A DNA stretch of 64,000 nt, taken from the NCBI GenBank assembly GCA_002812745.2, contig NCSJ02000196.1, forward strand, positions 17,557 to 81,556, given 5' to 3'. The stretch comes from Scytalidium lignicola. Taxonomy: Eukaryota > Ascomycota > Leotiomycetes. This document shows, one piece after another, positions 46,384 to 58,160 of this stretch (position 1 is the first letter of the stretch; the number at the start of each line of letters is the position of its first letter). Under the pieces are notes generated by a model. The model did no database searches, was not told where the DNA came from, and saw only the letters and a list, made by a program, of their open reading frames with translations. A program made the position numbers and the translations under genes.

Positions 46384-49300
46384 GGTTATGCGCTCCGGTA
46401 GCAACGTAATTGGGCTAACTCTACTTCTTTCGTGTCGATTGTGTTGATTGGCACCTTTTTTGTCTCTGTTTACCCATATCCACGCGTCTAGCCATCACCT
46501 TCAGCATAGCCGACGATTCTGGAACTGTGGTTCTTCCAAAGGACCAAAGACTCAAGGGTTCAGAGAATTACGACCTTTGGAGCTCCCGTCTTATGGTTTT
46601 ACTCCAGTCTAAAGGTCTTGAAGATCACGTTGGTAATATTGTTTCACCTCCCAAGGGAGATACTCCCGAGTGGAAGGCCTAGCGCAAAGATGACGCCAAA
46701 ACCCATATGTATCTTAATGTCAATATCGACGACGAGGCTACGTTATTGATCAAGGACTATGATACAGCAAAGCTTGCTTAGAGTACTTTAAAAGCTCAAT
46801 ATCAGGGAAAAGGTCGCAATCTGCAACAAAAGTTCCTGTCTGAGCTGATCTCCGTCAAACACAGTCACTTCAACTCTACAAACGCATATATTGCCGCATT
46901 CAAATCGATAATAGCCAATTTGAAGGCTGTCAAGGGTGATAACATGGAGCTTCTCTATCAATTTGTCTTTATTTCTGGTCTTGAGGATAAATATCCTATT
47001 TGGGCTGAACGTCAACGTTCAGCTGGCAGATCAGAGAAGCCACCTACACTTACTCAACTCATGGAGGACATTGCTGATGAATCTATCTCTACTACTAACT
47101 CCTCTAGTACTGTCATGTATAGCAAGAACAATTCTAATTCAAGCAATTCAAAAAGCTCCAAGAACGTCAAGTGCAACCATTGCAAGAAGAATGGTCACAA
47201 GGAATCCAATTGCTTTCAAAAGCATCCTGAGAAGCTTGAGGAATATAAGGCAAAGTGATCTAGCAAGAAGAAGGAGAAGAAAAGTGAGGATAAACCTAAG
47301 AAGTCTGATTCGAAGGACAAATCCAACACTGTCAACCTCAACTCTGCTAGCTTGGTCACTGCCAATCCTATGGCTTTCTCCATGTTTACACGCAATCAGT
47401 GGATTGCAGATACAAGTGCTACTGATCACATTACTAATAATCTTAATTAGTTTGATTCTGGTTCTTATTCAACATGTTCTGATCTTCATCCTATAGAGAC
47501 AAGTAATGGTTTTGCTCTGATTGTAAGCATAGGCACTGTTACACTCGAAACCACTCATTCGGATGGTTCATCCTTCCTCTTGACACTTATCAATGTACAG
47601 TATATACCTATATTTCCGGTCAATATTTTCGGAGCCTTAAGACTCCTTGTACAAAATGATGATACTCATGTCACTTCATCTGGTATATTCGATAAGAATA
47701 ACATCGAATACAGTGCTATTATTACCTCCCTTGCCAGTATCTATTTAAGATTAGCATCTATTCCAACGGCGCTTATTTCTATATTCCCTGCTTGTCAAAC
47801 AGTCTTTAGTCTGGACATTATTCATCAACGTTTGGCACATGCAAGCCTTGAAGTCGTCAAGAATATAATTAAAGCTACTCTTGGTATCGACGCTAAGCTA
47901 GTGAAGAAGGCCTCTAACAAAGACCCCTTCCTCTGCGAAGCCTATGAGTATGGTCACTCTGAAAAAGGTGTTTCTCAACAACCCAGAAAAAGATCTACTA
48001 AAGTTGGTGAGGTCTTGAATATCGATATGTGTACAATTACACTTGTCAGCTATAATGGGCATTATTACACCACTACTATAGTAGATGATTGCTCTGGTGC
48101 TACTTGGGGTTATACCCATAAAGAAAAGAAGGGTGCATATAATGCTATAGTTACNCACTGTGCCCTTCTCAAGAATCAGTGGAATATCACTCCTAAATTG
48201 ATTCGAATCGATGGTGGAAANGAGTTTGNTGNAGAGAAACTTGATACCTTCTGTAGTCACAAAGGTATTCGACATGAAGAGACTACTCCNNATACACCAT
48301 GGCAAAATGGAGTCTCTGAGAGAGCTGAACNCTCNATATTTACAAGAACTCGCACTATTATGATTGCCGCTGGCATTCCCCTTACACTCTGGAACGAGGT
48401 GTACAAGTCAGCCATATATATTAGCAATTGTCTTGCAACCAGAACTCTTGTANGTGATATCACTCTATTTGAAGCCTTTATGAAACAGGTTTCTCCNTCT
48501 NGTACTAATTGCAAACCTGATCTATCGAACCTTCATGTTGTTAGTTCCAAAATATTTATACATGTCGACAAGGAACNTCNTNTANCATCCNAAAAGATGG
48601 CTTCTANGGCTGAAGANGGCATATTGCTAGGCTTTGAGNGCANCTNGATTTATCGTTGTTAGGTTCCCTNATNCACTTACAAACTNGTCTGCACTTCTCA
48701 TATTACCTTCACTGAGGGTAATCTACGCCCAGAAGAGCTTGTTGTCAAGGCTCAAGATGCTGAAGCTGTTGCTGAAGCTAGTTCCTCACGTTCTCCACTA
48801 TCTCCACCTTCTACCCTGCAAGATGCGGCTCTCCCTCCACAGTTGAACTCCACGTTTGAGGAGGTTNTACAACTTACTGAGGAGGAGGAGGAGNTGTCTG
48901 AAGATNAGCTTNCTCAGGTANTTGTACNTACCAAACGCGGTCGTGGTCGTCCNAAAGGCTCAAAGAATAAGAAGCCTGAGNTAGGACANACCAATAACTC
49001 NGATATTACACACGTTGATCTCACAGAGAATCNTGTTACACGCNTNCAAGCTGCAAAGTCAAGCACNCAGGCTNNATCTCCANCTCCAGTCGTTTCTCCA
49101 TCTCCAGTCGTTTCTGGAGCNTTTCCTGATGAAGGAGAGATTCTTGGTCANCCTCCAGCAGTTGCTATGGCTTATGGCTACTGTCTTACAGCTCGTTCTG
49201 CTCTGAATTTAGGGTATGCCCTAGCTGTGACAGATGATCCCACAGAACCGAAATCTTACAAGGAAGCCCTTGATACTCCGTATTCCTAGGAATGGCAAGA

Positions 49301-50982
49301 TGCCANGGTTACAGAGCTNAAGTCCTTGGTGAAGTGTAAGACTTTTAAGCTTACTCNGCTTCCTCCTNGAAAGCATGCCTTGAAGGGCCGATNGGTCTAT
49401 NNCATCAAACNCAACGCAGACCNTCAAATTGAACNCTTTAAAGCCAGGTTTGTGGTCAAGGGATACNAACAGCNCCATNGAGTGGATTATNATCAAACTT
49501 NGGCAAGTGTTGTCAAGTCNGCAACATNGAAGGTATTNATGTCAGTNNCCGCTGTTCGTGGCTGGCAAATACACCAAATGGACGTCGTTACAGCCTTTCT
49601 NAATGGTGATATCGACGTAGAAATCTATATAGATCTCCTTGAGGGATTCACTGTTGAGGATCTTCGAGCTCTTGGTGTTGAATATGCTGATATCGNNNAT
49701 GGCGATGGTCANNTTGTTCTNCTNCTTTTGAAGTCCNTNTATNGACTGAANCAAGCTCCCCGTTGCTNGNAATTGAAGCTNAATTCNAAGCTAGCTNANA
49801 TTNGCTTTCTTCCTCTTCAATCCNACCCNANTNTCTTCTTCAATCAANGTCTAAGCATCTTTATTTGCACTTATGTTNACGATTTTCTAGTTATCNGTCC
49901 NGGAGGCTCTCAATTCGACGAGGTCAAGCNAATTCTCCACGATTTATTCGAAATGATCGATATNGGACCTGCATCCTGGTTTCTGGGGGTGCGTATCATA
50001 CGGGATTNGGAGAAACACACCATTTCTCTTGTCCAGGATNNGTATNTCAAGAAGATTCTTGATCGATTNNGGTANAGCAACGTCAAACCTCACTCTACTC
50101 CNTTTNAGGCGAATGTGGCCGAATTCATGGTCAAATACAACGGTATGGCTACCCCTCAAGACATACAACTTTACTCTGAAAAAGTTGGTTCCGTTATGTA
50201 TCTCATGACGCAAACACGCCCTGATCTGTCCTTCCTGGTCTCCAGACTCTCACAATTCCTTCAAAATCCATCTCCACAACACTTAAAACTGGCCAAACAA
50301 GTCTTTCAGTACCTACAAGGCACTCAAGATGTTAGAATTACTTTCGGAGGTAACGGAAACCTTGATTTTTACGGTTTCAGCGACTCTGACTATGGTGGTT
50401 GCTTGGAAACGCGTCGTTCCACCATAGGTTACCTCTTCTTTTTGGGTGGTGGACCTATTTCATAACGCTGCCAGCGATTACCTTGTATTACTCTGTCCAC
50501 TACAGAAGCTGAGTACTGTGCTCTCTCTGAAGCGTCACGCGAAGCCATATGGCTGGCCAGATTGCTGTCAGAACTCCAGGTCAACGTTTCGAGCTCTAAA
50601 ATCACCTTAAATGGTGACAATCAAAGCTCCCTTTCTATGGCTAAGACTACCGAACAATCGAAAAGGGCTAAACACATTGATATCAGATATCACTTTGTAC
50701 GTGAGAAAATGCAATCAGGAGAGATCGTTTTGAATTACGTCCCTACCGCAGATATGGTGGCTGACGGCCTTACAAAAGCTTTGAATTCAGTCAAACATGC
50801 AAAGTTTATGGATTTGTTGGGCCTGAAATCGATCGCTTTGAATCGATAAAAACTCCCATTTCGGGTTCAGGTATTACACTTGCAGCATTCTGTTTTATGG
50901 TTCAAGTGTCTCCGCACTCGTTTTTGTATGGGATTTGGGGTACTTTTGCATCAATTTTCGGTGCTTCGGTGACATGGGGGTG

Positions 50983-51147
50983 TGTTGTGATATCCTAGTT
51001 GCCACCTTAGGCACCACGTTTCACCTATTACACGTGACTTCCCTTTCTAGTAGTTAGCTTCACTTGTACGTACGTAGCTACACTACAACACCACAATATA
51101 TTTGAGTAACCCCGATTACGCAACCTCTTGCTGTGCTTAATTCAACA
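50983..51147 (+). repeat. 3' LTR of copia element
   Basis: 165 bp, TGTTGTGATATCCTAG...CTTAATTCAACA, preceded by the purine-rich GACATGGGGGTG (likely polypurine tract). The last 75 bp are almost the same as in the 5' LTR, while the 5' half has diverged. Confidence 0.9.
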
Positions 51148-52121
51148 CATTTAATTAATCATTAAATAAATCTTAGCGTTAGGTTTTAAATCCTATTTAT
51201 TATTTATTTTATTTTTATTAAATTGTGTGTGTGTGTGTGTGTGTGTGTGTTTTAATTGTTTGCATTAGTGCACATGTACATGCACATGTACAAAGTAGAT
51301 TAGAATTTACATGCTTCGATCCTTTTCTCATTGCCAATTTTGCCAATTTTGCCCAAAGCTTGAGAGAGATTTTTTTTTGACGATCAACTTGTATTCAAGC
51401 TCACTACCCCTCCCCCCTCCCTTTCCCCCACTTGGTGTGGATTTATTTTATGTAAATGGAAATTGGAAAGAGGGGGGGAGACAGGAAGAAGAGGAGGGGT
51501 AGAGAGAGAGAATGAGAATGAGAAAAGGAATGCAGGCTGAGGAGGACTGAACTTGATTTAGAATACAGAAACAGAAACGGAGGGAGAGGAATAGACCTGG
51601 CGAAGATTGATGATGGATGGATTGGGTAATTGGACACGTGATACTCTTTCTTTGTGTAAAGATAGACAAAGTGCTAACTTATTAAAACGTAATGATTGCT
51701 AGTTGGGGTTATTAAGGGAATTGAGGTAGGCTGAATGTTATATTTGACTGATTTCCCAGGTGATATAGGAGGTCTCAGGTAAAAGCCAAGTAGCTACTGG
51801 ACTTCATTCATACATTACCACACTTACATATCCAATACCCAGCTGGCTTCATATACTTCATTCCAAAATACGTACAGCTCTATAATCATCCTCCCCGTCT
51901 AACCTTTCTACCCTGCTTCTATATTCCTGCAATGACATTAAATGTACCNTTTTCGTTCACAAGATCCATCCGGATACACGTTCTAAGTAGACATAGCGGA
52001 AACCAACAAAACCTACCAACTTCTCGCATCTATTCCGGATAAGAACGAAAAAAACGATCCTACACCCCTCATCATTGCACAAAATAGCAGCAACACATTC
52101 ACCGTCCTCGCAACTTGGAAC
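51148..52121. other. intergenic region with GT microsatellite
   Basis: No gene seen. It begins with an AT-rich stretch next to the LTR, then (GT)13, then a nearly palindromic run of ACATGTACATGCACATGT near 51271-51290, a C-rich stretch near 51405-51430 and a purine-rich AGAGAGAGAATGAGAATG stretch. A CACGTG lies at 51635-51640. The end near 52121 is the 3' side of ZUO1. Confidence 0.45.
51225..51250 (+). repeat. (GT)13 microsatellite
   Basis: Thirteen uninterrupted GT units about 80 bp outside the copia 3' LTR. Confidence 0.95.
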
Positions 52122-53521
52122 TTAAGCAAGAGTCTTGACATCGGCCTCCTTGATCTTTCCAACATCTACCAGTCTCTTTACTTCGGCACTCCAGACACCC
52201 TTGATCTCGTCCTTGATCTTCAGTCCGTTCAGCTTCTGGGCCAGAGCGGCAGTCTCGTCAGCATCGATCTTGCCCTGGATAAGCTCCACATCGTTTAGCA
52301 CCGCATCGATAGATGCCGGGCCTGCATCACCGTCGACAAAGTAGTTCGCATCTTTGACACTGCCCTTTAGAACTCTCCTGTTCTTCTTGACTGCTGCCTT
52401 AGCTGCCTCCTTTGCCTTCTTTCCTTGCTCCTTCTCCACCTTCAGCCTCTCCTCTTCCTCCTTTTTGGCTTTCTCCTCTGCCTCCTTCTTTGCCTTGGCC
52501 TCCTCAGCAGCCTTCTTCTCTGCCGCCTCCTTCTCTAGCTTCTTCTTATTCTTCTGCGCGTTAGCCGCCTGCCGGAACCGCTTGATTCGTTCGTCTTGTG
52601 CACTACACTCGTCAAGCAGCTTCCTCAATCGTGCCGAGTCCTCCGTCTTCTTCTTCTTGCGCGCATTGTTATTCTTTCGTTCCATGTGTCGCTTCTGATC
52701 TCGGTTCTCATTATCGTCGGGAACATCCTCATCTTGATACTCGAAGGAACGCCAAGAATCAAAGTTGTAGAAGAAATTGTAGAACGCATCGACCTCTTCC
52801 TTGGTACTATTCTCATCACCAAATTTAGGCACAGGTTGGGTTCGGGAGAAGCGGCCTTCTGATTTGAATACAGCACCCCAGAGCTTGTAGAATTTGGATC
52901 CTTGTGCTTGCTTCTTCGTTGGTGGTTCAACGTCGGCTTGAGGGTCTACTGAGTCGAATTGTCGGCGCTTGACAGGGTCAAGAAGAACCTCCGTGGCTTT
53001 TTGGATGCACTTGAAAAAGCTGTCATCTTCGGTGCTACCAGCTGCAGCCTTCTTATCAGGGTGATGACGGAGGACCTTCTTGCGATGGGCACGCTTAATT
53101 TGTTCCTCAGTTGCCTTGTACCGGTACTTCGATAGACCAAGGACTGCGTAATGATCTTGGTTCTAAATCTGTCGTTAGAGAAACACTGTTTTGTAGCAAT
53201 GACACAAGAAATTTTTTTTTTACTAACCTTCCAGTCTTTTGCGTCACGCAGCAGCATTGATGGGTCTTCAGGCTCACTAATCTCTCCACTGTCATCCTCC
53301 TCCAACTTCTTAACATTCTCTTGTGCTTGAATACGATCATCCTCAGAGAAGGTCCGCTTATGTCGTGCACGGCGGGCGTGGGCCAGGAAGTGAGGTCCAA
53401 CGGGCTCAATACTTCTCTGAGTAGCTGCGGTGATCTTTCCAACAGCCTTGAAATCCTTGTCCGCACTCCAGCTCCGGGGAAGGACTGGAAGCGGAAGGTT
53501 CACTTGATGTGCCGTAGCCAT
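52122..53521 (-). CDS. ZUO1: zuotin, ribosome-associated DnaJ-type co-chaperone
   Basis: Two exons, 53521-53228 and 53162-52122, with a 65-nt intron; 444 residues. The J domain starts at the exon junction (NQDHYAVLGLSKYRY, residues 99-113), with the HPD motif at 132-134. The zuotin-specific region follows (KFYKLWGAVFKSEGRFS; FYNFFYNFDSWRSFEYQDE), then a long Lys/Glu/Ala-rich charged helix (about 280-370) that docks on ribosomes, and a C-terminal four-helix part. With Ssz1, zuotin forms the RAC complex, which stimulates Hsp70 Ssb at the ribosome exit tunnel. The length is close to yeast Zuo1. It is divergent from MZM1, with 504 bp between starts. Confidence 0.95.
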
Positions 53522-53661
53522 TGCTTATTCCGATCGTGCCTAATCCAGCTTTTTGCAATTTCGCCGAAGCTGGGATTTCGTGGACTTTTTCGAAATAATT
53601 CTCAGCCTGTGCTTTTCGCACAAACCTCTTCTTGCATTGCGCTAGGCCACTTTTAGAAAGT

Positions 53662-53667
53662 CACGTG
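53662..53667. promoter_or_regulatory. CACGTG box in the ZUO1-MZM1 divergent promoter
   Basis: AGTCACGTGTTG, 141 bp upstream of ZUO1 and 359 bp upstream of MZM1. Candidate bHLH/Cbf1-type site; inferred from sequence only. Confidence 0.4.
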
Positions 53668-54025
53668 TTGATAGCGAAATCGAGGTAAATGGAATTAATA
53701 ACACCGACAAAAATTCCATTACCTCAATTCAGCATCCTTTTCACTCCAATTTCGGCATATTATATATCTTGTCATCTGCGCTCTTTAACCTTGTGTCTGC
53801 GTCATTATTACGATTAGGACTAGTTTTGTAAGTATGTTTTCCTTCTGCTTTCGGAAACTGCTCTCGCCCATTACACCTGCTCTATCCGCTCCCATTATCC
53901 TTCCGGCTCAATTATATCGTTTCTTGGAATTTAACTAAATATCCCTAGCTTATATTATTCATAATTAGACTCTAATTCCTTGCGCCAACCTTAAATCCTC
54001 CCCGGTTTTAGAGACAAAAGAAATC

Positions 54026-54466
54026 ATGGCGTTAGCGGCGTACCGACATCTTTTACGGTCGGCCAGAATTGCATTCGAAGGTCTGCAGATAAGCTACTAG
54101 TTACATAGGGTAGATATTGAGTTTATATAGGTGATCTACCCGTCCTACATGCGGCGAAACAAGAAGCTCGAAAAGCGTTTAGTAAAAATGCAGGAATGCT
54201 TCCAAGCGATCCAGCACTTGCGCCTGCAATAGCACATGCGGAAGAAGTAGCAAAGATACTAAGAGAGAATATTGTTCAGGGGCAAACACAAGGAGATGAT
54301 ATGTACAGTGAGTTTTTTCCCGGCTCTAATGCTTCTAGGGAATTTACTGAAGAGGGTGTTAGAACTAAGGATACATGAACATACGGAACGAGGGGACAAC
54401 GATACTGTGAAAATGCCAAACGGCCAAACGGTGGTAATAGATGGAAAGAAATGTTCAGATAGGTGA
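54026..54466 (+). CDS. MZM1: mitochondrial LYR protein Mzm1 (complex III assembly)
   Basis: Three exons, 54026-54080, 54131-54307 and 54363-54466 (introns 50 and 55 nt), 111 residues. The N-terminus carries the LYR-type motif as AYRHLLR (Y6, R7), followed by [19 protein letters not shown] across the first splice. Then come [19 protein letters not shown] and, after the second splice, [16 protein letters not shown], which is the Mzm1 C-terminal signature. Mzm1 is a matrix chaperone that stabilises the Rieske iron-sulfur protein before its insertion into complex III and affects mitochondrial zinc. It converges with SLT11 (169 bp between stops). Confidence 0.92.
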
Positions 54467-54635
54467 CATCTAGGACATCAGAATATGCTGTACGATAGCG
54501 CGTTTGGCATTCACGACCACATGGTCGGAGTCATATTCATAATTGTAACATTAATTAACAAAAAGGCACCCAATGTAATGATTTCCCTCTGCTCAAAACC
54601 AAACGCCGAATGTACCCTCCCATTGAAATTTTTTA

Positions 54636-55769
54636 TCAATTCCCAGCAAGACTTGCATACTGTGCATCATCCTGACCAGGCGGAGGAGCTACAGCTGCTA
54701 TGCTTGCAAGAACATCTTGAGGATTGGCTTGAGCTGCCACACCAGCAGTCCTTCCTCCCTCAATCGCACGTTGTTGCCCAGAGTTCACGAATGCAGTTCT
54801 TCCTTCTCTTCCTGTAGCTATTCTTTCCTCCTTGTCCATAGTACCGATTGCTCTCGGCCGCCCCCATTGCACCCTTAAGGGGCATCCAGCAATAACAGCA
54901 CGCCCTTGCAAAGCTTTCGCAGCCTTCTCAGCTCCCTCTCTAGTAAGATAGTTTATGAACGCGCAATGTGACATATGCGAGCAGACTAGCGATCGGATCT
55001 TTCCATACGGACTGAAGAAATCTCGGATCTTGTGTTCCGGTAAATCATCCTCGACACCAGTAACGAAAAGCGAGGTAATACTCTTGTCAGCCGGTGGAAG
55101 AATATCTTGTGGCCCTGGTGGTAACTGTGCAGTTCCTGGAAAGGATCGCCCGCCCCTTGCTCCACCTCTTCCTCCGCGCACCGAGGCCCGTGGATTTGGT
55201 TGACCTCTACTATCGCGTGTTCGAATCGGACCAGCACCGCCACTACTGGCAGTCGAGTTTTGCCCATCTGCATTTCCCGAATCCTCAATTCTTCGTGGCT
55301 TTCTGAAATATGGTTCGCTATGGGCTAATCGTCTCAAAAGCTCTCGAGCCTTCTCATCGGTTTTCTCATACTCTTCTACTGCACCCCTGCCCTCTTCAAT
55401 CTCCCTTTCATGCTCTTGTGCATAGTATTCCCTGTTCACCGCACTCTGTGGACCTGGCGCAATCATCTTTAGCGCGGCATCTCGAACGACGATGGGTAAT
55501 CCGAATGAGAGATCCAGCATGCAACATTGACAGCAGTTTTTCAACCGCGCGCAAGTCAAGCAGATATTCGTCCGCTTTGTTCGAGCAGTTCGGTCAGCTT
55601 TCCATCGGAAGACTGTGAATGGTCGTGTACAGATCTTGCATTCTTCGCCATGATCCTGCTTTGTCATCTGAACGAAAGGGTTGTCTGGTAGACACTTCTC
55701 ACAAACTGAGGGGAAGTCGGTCGTCTCCCAGCCAGCCCTGTTGAGGTCCTGCTTTATCTGAGGCGGCAT
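54636..55769 (-). CDS. SLT11: pre-mRNA splicing factor Slt11/Ecm2
   Basis: Single exon, 377 residues. The N-terminal zinc region has the paired cysteines C23/C26, C44/C47, C70/C73 and the CCQCC cluster at 79-83; GEECKICTRPFTVFRWK is characteristic. An RG/GG-rich linker (about 190-215) precedes an RRM at about 229-305 (SLFVTGVEDDL as RNP2, CAFINYLTREGAEKA in the RNP1 position). Slt11/Ecm2 (RBM22/Cwc2-related) is part of the Prp19-associated complex and contacts U2/U6 in the activated spliceosome. It is divergent from ERG6 with 427 bp between starts. Confidence 0.94.
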   Translation of the reverse strand: MPPQIKQDLNRAGWETTDFPSVCEKCLPDNPFVQMTKQDHGEECKICTRPFTVFRWKADRTARTKRTNICLTCARLKNCCQCCMLDLSFGLPIVVRDAALKMIAPGPQSAVNREYYAQEHEREIEEGRGAVEEYEKTDEKARELLRRLAHSEPYFRKPRRIEDSGNADGQNSTASSGGAGPIRTRDSRGQPNPRASVRGGRGGARGGRSFPGTAQLPPGPQDILPPADKSITSLFVTGVEDDLPEHKIRDFFSPYGKIRSLVCSHMSHCAFINYLTREGAEKAAKALQGRAVIAGCPLRVQWGRPRAIGTMDKEERIATGREGRTAFVNSGQQRAIEGGRTAGVAAQANPQDVLASIAAVAPPPGQDDAQYASLAGN

Positions 55770-55917
55770 GCCTGGTGGTTTATATTGTAGATTTCGCTAT
55801 AGCGTAACACGAAATATCCAAAGGAGGTGGAAGTAAAGACACTGACGTAGAAGTAGCTGGAGCTAGAAGTATCGCCTCTGAAATTTGTAACCAAAGCTTT
55901 ATCGCTTCCAGGTGATC

Positions 55918-55927
55918 GTCACGTGAC
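55918..55927. promoter_or_regulatory. GTCACGTGAC palindrome in the SLT11-ERG6 promoter
   Basis: A 10-bp perfect palindrome containing CACGTG, 149 bp from the SLT11 start and 270 bp from the ERG6 start. It is preceded by GGTGATC and followed by CATGTG. bHLH factors including SREBP-type regulators of sterol genes bind E-box-like sites, so a role in ERG6 control is possible but unproven. Confidence 0.4.
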
Positions 55928-56196
55928 TGTCATGTGCAATTTCTCCTTTAACGTTATCGGGAAGTGAGGTGTGGCTAAGGAGCTAAAGAGCTAAGCGTAT
56001 TCGTACCTGCTGCGTCTCCAGGGGGCGAATCCGAACACGAGCACCCTGGCTGTAATTAATTATTCCAAAATTTGGGGAAGCATTTAAAGACATCCACTTC
56101 CTCCCATAAAGTCCAATTCGATACACTCCAAGACGCCCCTTTTTGCAATTTTTCTTCAAGCTTCAACGCTCATTCCCTCCTACAAACATTATCACA

Positions 56197-57496
56197 ATGG
56201 CTCCCACTAAACTTGAGACTGAGGATCATTCTCGCGATGCCGCCTTCAACAAGGCCATGCACAAGGATTCCTCAAAAGCCGAGGGAGGTTTGAGGGCAAT
56301 GATGAAGAAAGACAAAACCGCACAAAAGGCGGCTGTCGATGAGTATTTCAAACATTGGGACAACAAGGGAGCTAAGGTTGAGACTGACGCTGATCGAGAG
56401 GTGCGTAACTGAGTAGTACAGTTTCTCCCGAAATTTTAGTTGCTAACCCCTTTTTGTAGGCACGAAGAGCAGAATACGCTACCCTCACAAGACAGTAAGT
56501 TGTATATACTGCATGTTACATATTCGAATACTAATTAATTTTGTTCAGATACTACAATTTAGGTACTGATCTGTATGAATACGGTTGGGGTCAATCGTTT
56601 CACTTCTGTCGTTTCGCATACGGTGAACCATTCCACCAAGCCATTGCTCGCCACGAACACTATCTCGCCCACAAAATTGGCATCAATGAGGGAGATAAAG
56701 TTCTCGATGTTGGTTGTGGTGTTGGAGGACCGGCTCGAGAGATTGCAAAGTTCACTGGAGCACACATTACCGGTCTAAACAACAATGACTACCAGATTGA
56801 ACGTGCCACAAGATATGCGCAAAAAGAAGGACTTGCACACCAATTGAAGTTTGTTAAGGGTGACTTCATGGTTCGTAACCCTGGATTTTGGTCATTGCGA
56901 TAAGCTAACAAGATTTTCAGCAAATGTCCTTCCCAGAAAATAGCTTCGATGCCGTCTACGCAATTGAAGCAACAGTCCATGCACCATCCCTTGAGGGTGT
57001 ATACTCTCAGATTTTCCGCGTCCTGAAGCCCGGCGGAACTTTTGGTGTCTATGAATGGCTCATGACAGATAACTATGATAACACCAATGAGCACCACCGT
57101 GAAATTCGTATTGGTATCGAACAAGGTGACGGAATCTCCAACATGGTCAAGATCTCCGAGGGTGTTGCCGCGATCAAGGCTGCCGGTTTTGAATTATTAC
57201 ACCACGAAGATCTTGCCAAGCGACCAGATGCTACACCATGGTATTACCCACTCGCTGGCGAGTTCAAGCACATGGGCACGATCGGTGATTTCTTCACCAT
57301 TGCACGCATGACATGGTGGGGCCGATCACTCGCTCATAAGTTCATTGCTGTTTTAGAAACCGTCGGCTTGGCTCCAGGTGGTACCCAGAAGACTGCCGAC
57401 AGTTTTGCTGTTGCCGCTGATTGTCTTGTTGCGGGTGCAAAGGAGGATCTTTTCACTCCAATGTACTTGATGGTTGCACGGAAACCATTGAACTAA
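56197..57496 (+). CDS. ERG6: sterol 24-C-methyltransferase
   Basis: Four exons, 56197-56400, 56460-56494, 56549-56870 and 56921-57496 (introns 59, 54 and 50 nt), 378 residues. Visible marks: the SMT-specific YEYGWG at 89-94; AdoMet motif [11 protein letters not shown] (132-141 region); [11 protein letters not shown] (motif II area); [13 protein letters not shown] (the acidic sterol-binding segment); and [12 protein letters not shown]. The enzyme transfers a methyl group from AdoMet to C24 of zymosterol (or lanosterol in many filamentous fungi), in the endoplasmic reticulum and lipid droplets, on the way to ergosterol. The start [14 protein letters not shown] follows a pyrimidine-rich leader and fits the family. 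Confidence 0.96.
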
Positions 57497-58160
57497 ACAA
57501 TCGTTTTTATTATCTTCGCATTCATTGATAGGGTTATTGTGGTCTCATAAGATATTATTAATATTTGATATGGTGTTGTCTTTCATAGAACGAGAATCGG
57601 TTCACACTGTCAGGACAGTTTAGTGGATGAATCGACTTCTTTGATTGATGGGGAGTCAGGTCTGCGGAATGGAAGAAAATGAGTTGACGTGTCTTAACTG
57701 ATTAGCATAGACGGGGATTCGACTGGATTGTGTATCCAAATAATAGCACAGGATATCAAAAAATATATACATAATGATCCGGCATAGCAAGGTAGATTTG
57801 AGCGTATTAGATAGCTTAATATGAACTTGTTAAGTGTCTTTACATAAATTGAGATGTCAAGGTGTTCAGTAAATAGGGTTGAGTTGAAGTAGGATTTTGT
57901 TACGACATCTTTGACTGATGTAAAACTCGAGTTTAAAGTATTCGGATAGTTATATATAAGTCAAGAAGTACTTTATAAGAAATATCATAAGCTCCCTTAG
58001 ATCAATGTTTCATGATGGTTGTCTAAAGGAAGGTAAACGTAGGAATTAAGCTACCACTTCGAAGATTTCTGTTAATTTGTATCACGTTTGTAGTTAAACT
58101 ATCTCTACATCAAAATAGATGTATGGCTATGTCTAAAAGCACTTCCCTTTCCCCCCAAAT
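57497..58160. other. convergent 3' region of ERG6 and the SDR gene
   Basis: 664 bp between two converging stop codons; moderately AT-rich, no open frame of note. It should hold both 3' UTRs. Confidence 0.5.

Larger units (their letters stand above)
46211..51147 (+). mobile_element. Ty1/copia retrotransposon, recently degraded
   Basis: A full-length element with LTRs. In order: a gag region (about 46530-47260) with a zinc knuckle of form C-x2-C-x4-H-x4-C at 47172-47213; protease with the active-site motif changed to D-T-S-A at 47409-47420; integrase (HQRLAHAS near 47824, C-EAY where the family has C-x2-C, D-D-E core around 48010-48260); RT (QMDVVTAF near 49575, Y-V-x-D near 49872-49883 with an ambiguous base in the first Asp codon); and RNase H (EAEYCALSEAS near 50500, KHIDIRYHFV near 50680). 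In-frame stops sit where the family has Trp or Arg, for example TAG near 46679 and 46781, TGA near 47256 and TAA near 50463. All are explained by G-to-A or C-to-T changes. Many single 'n' characters between 48155 and 50105 keep the frame. Flanks are TATTT and CATTT, an imperfect duplication. Confidence 0.92.
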
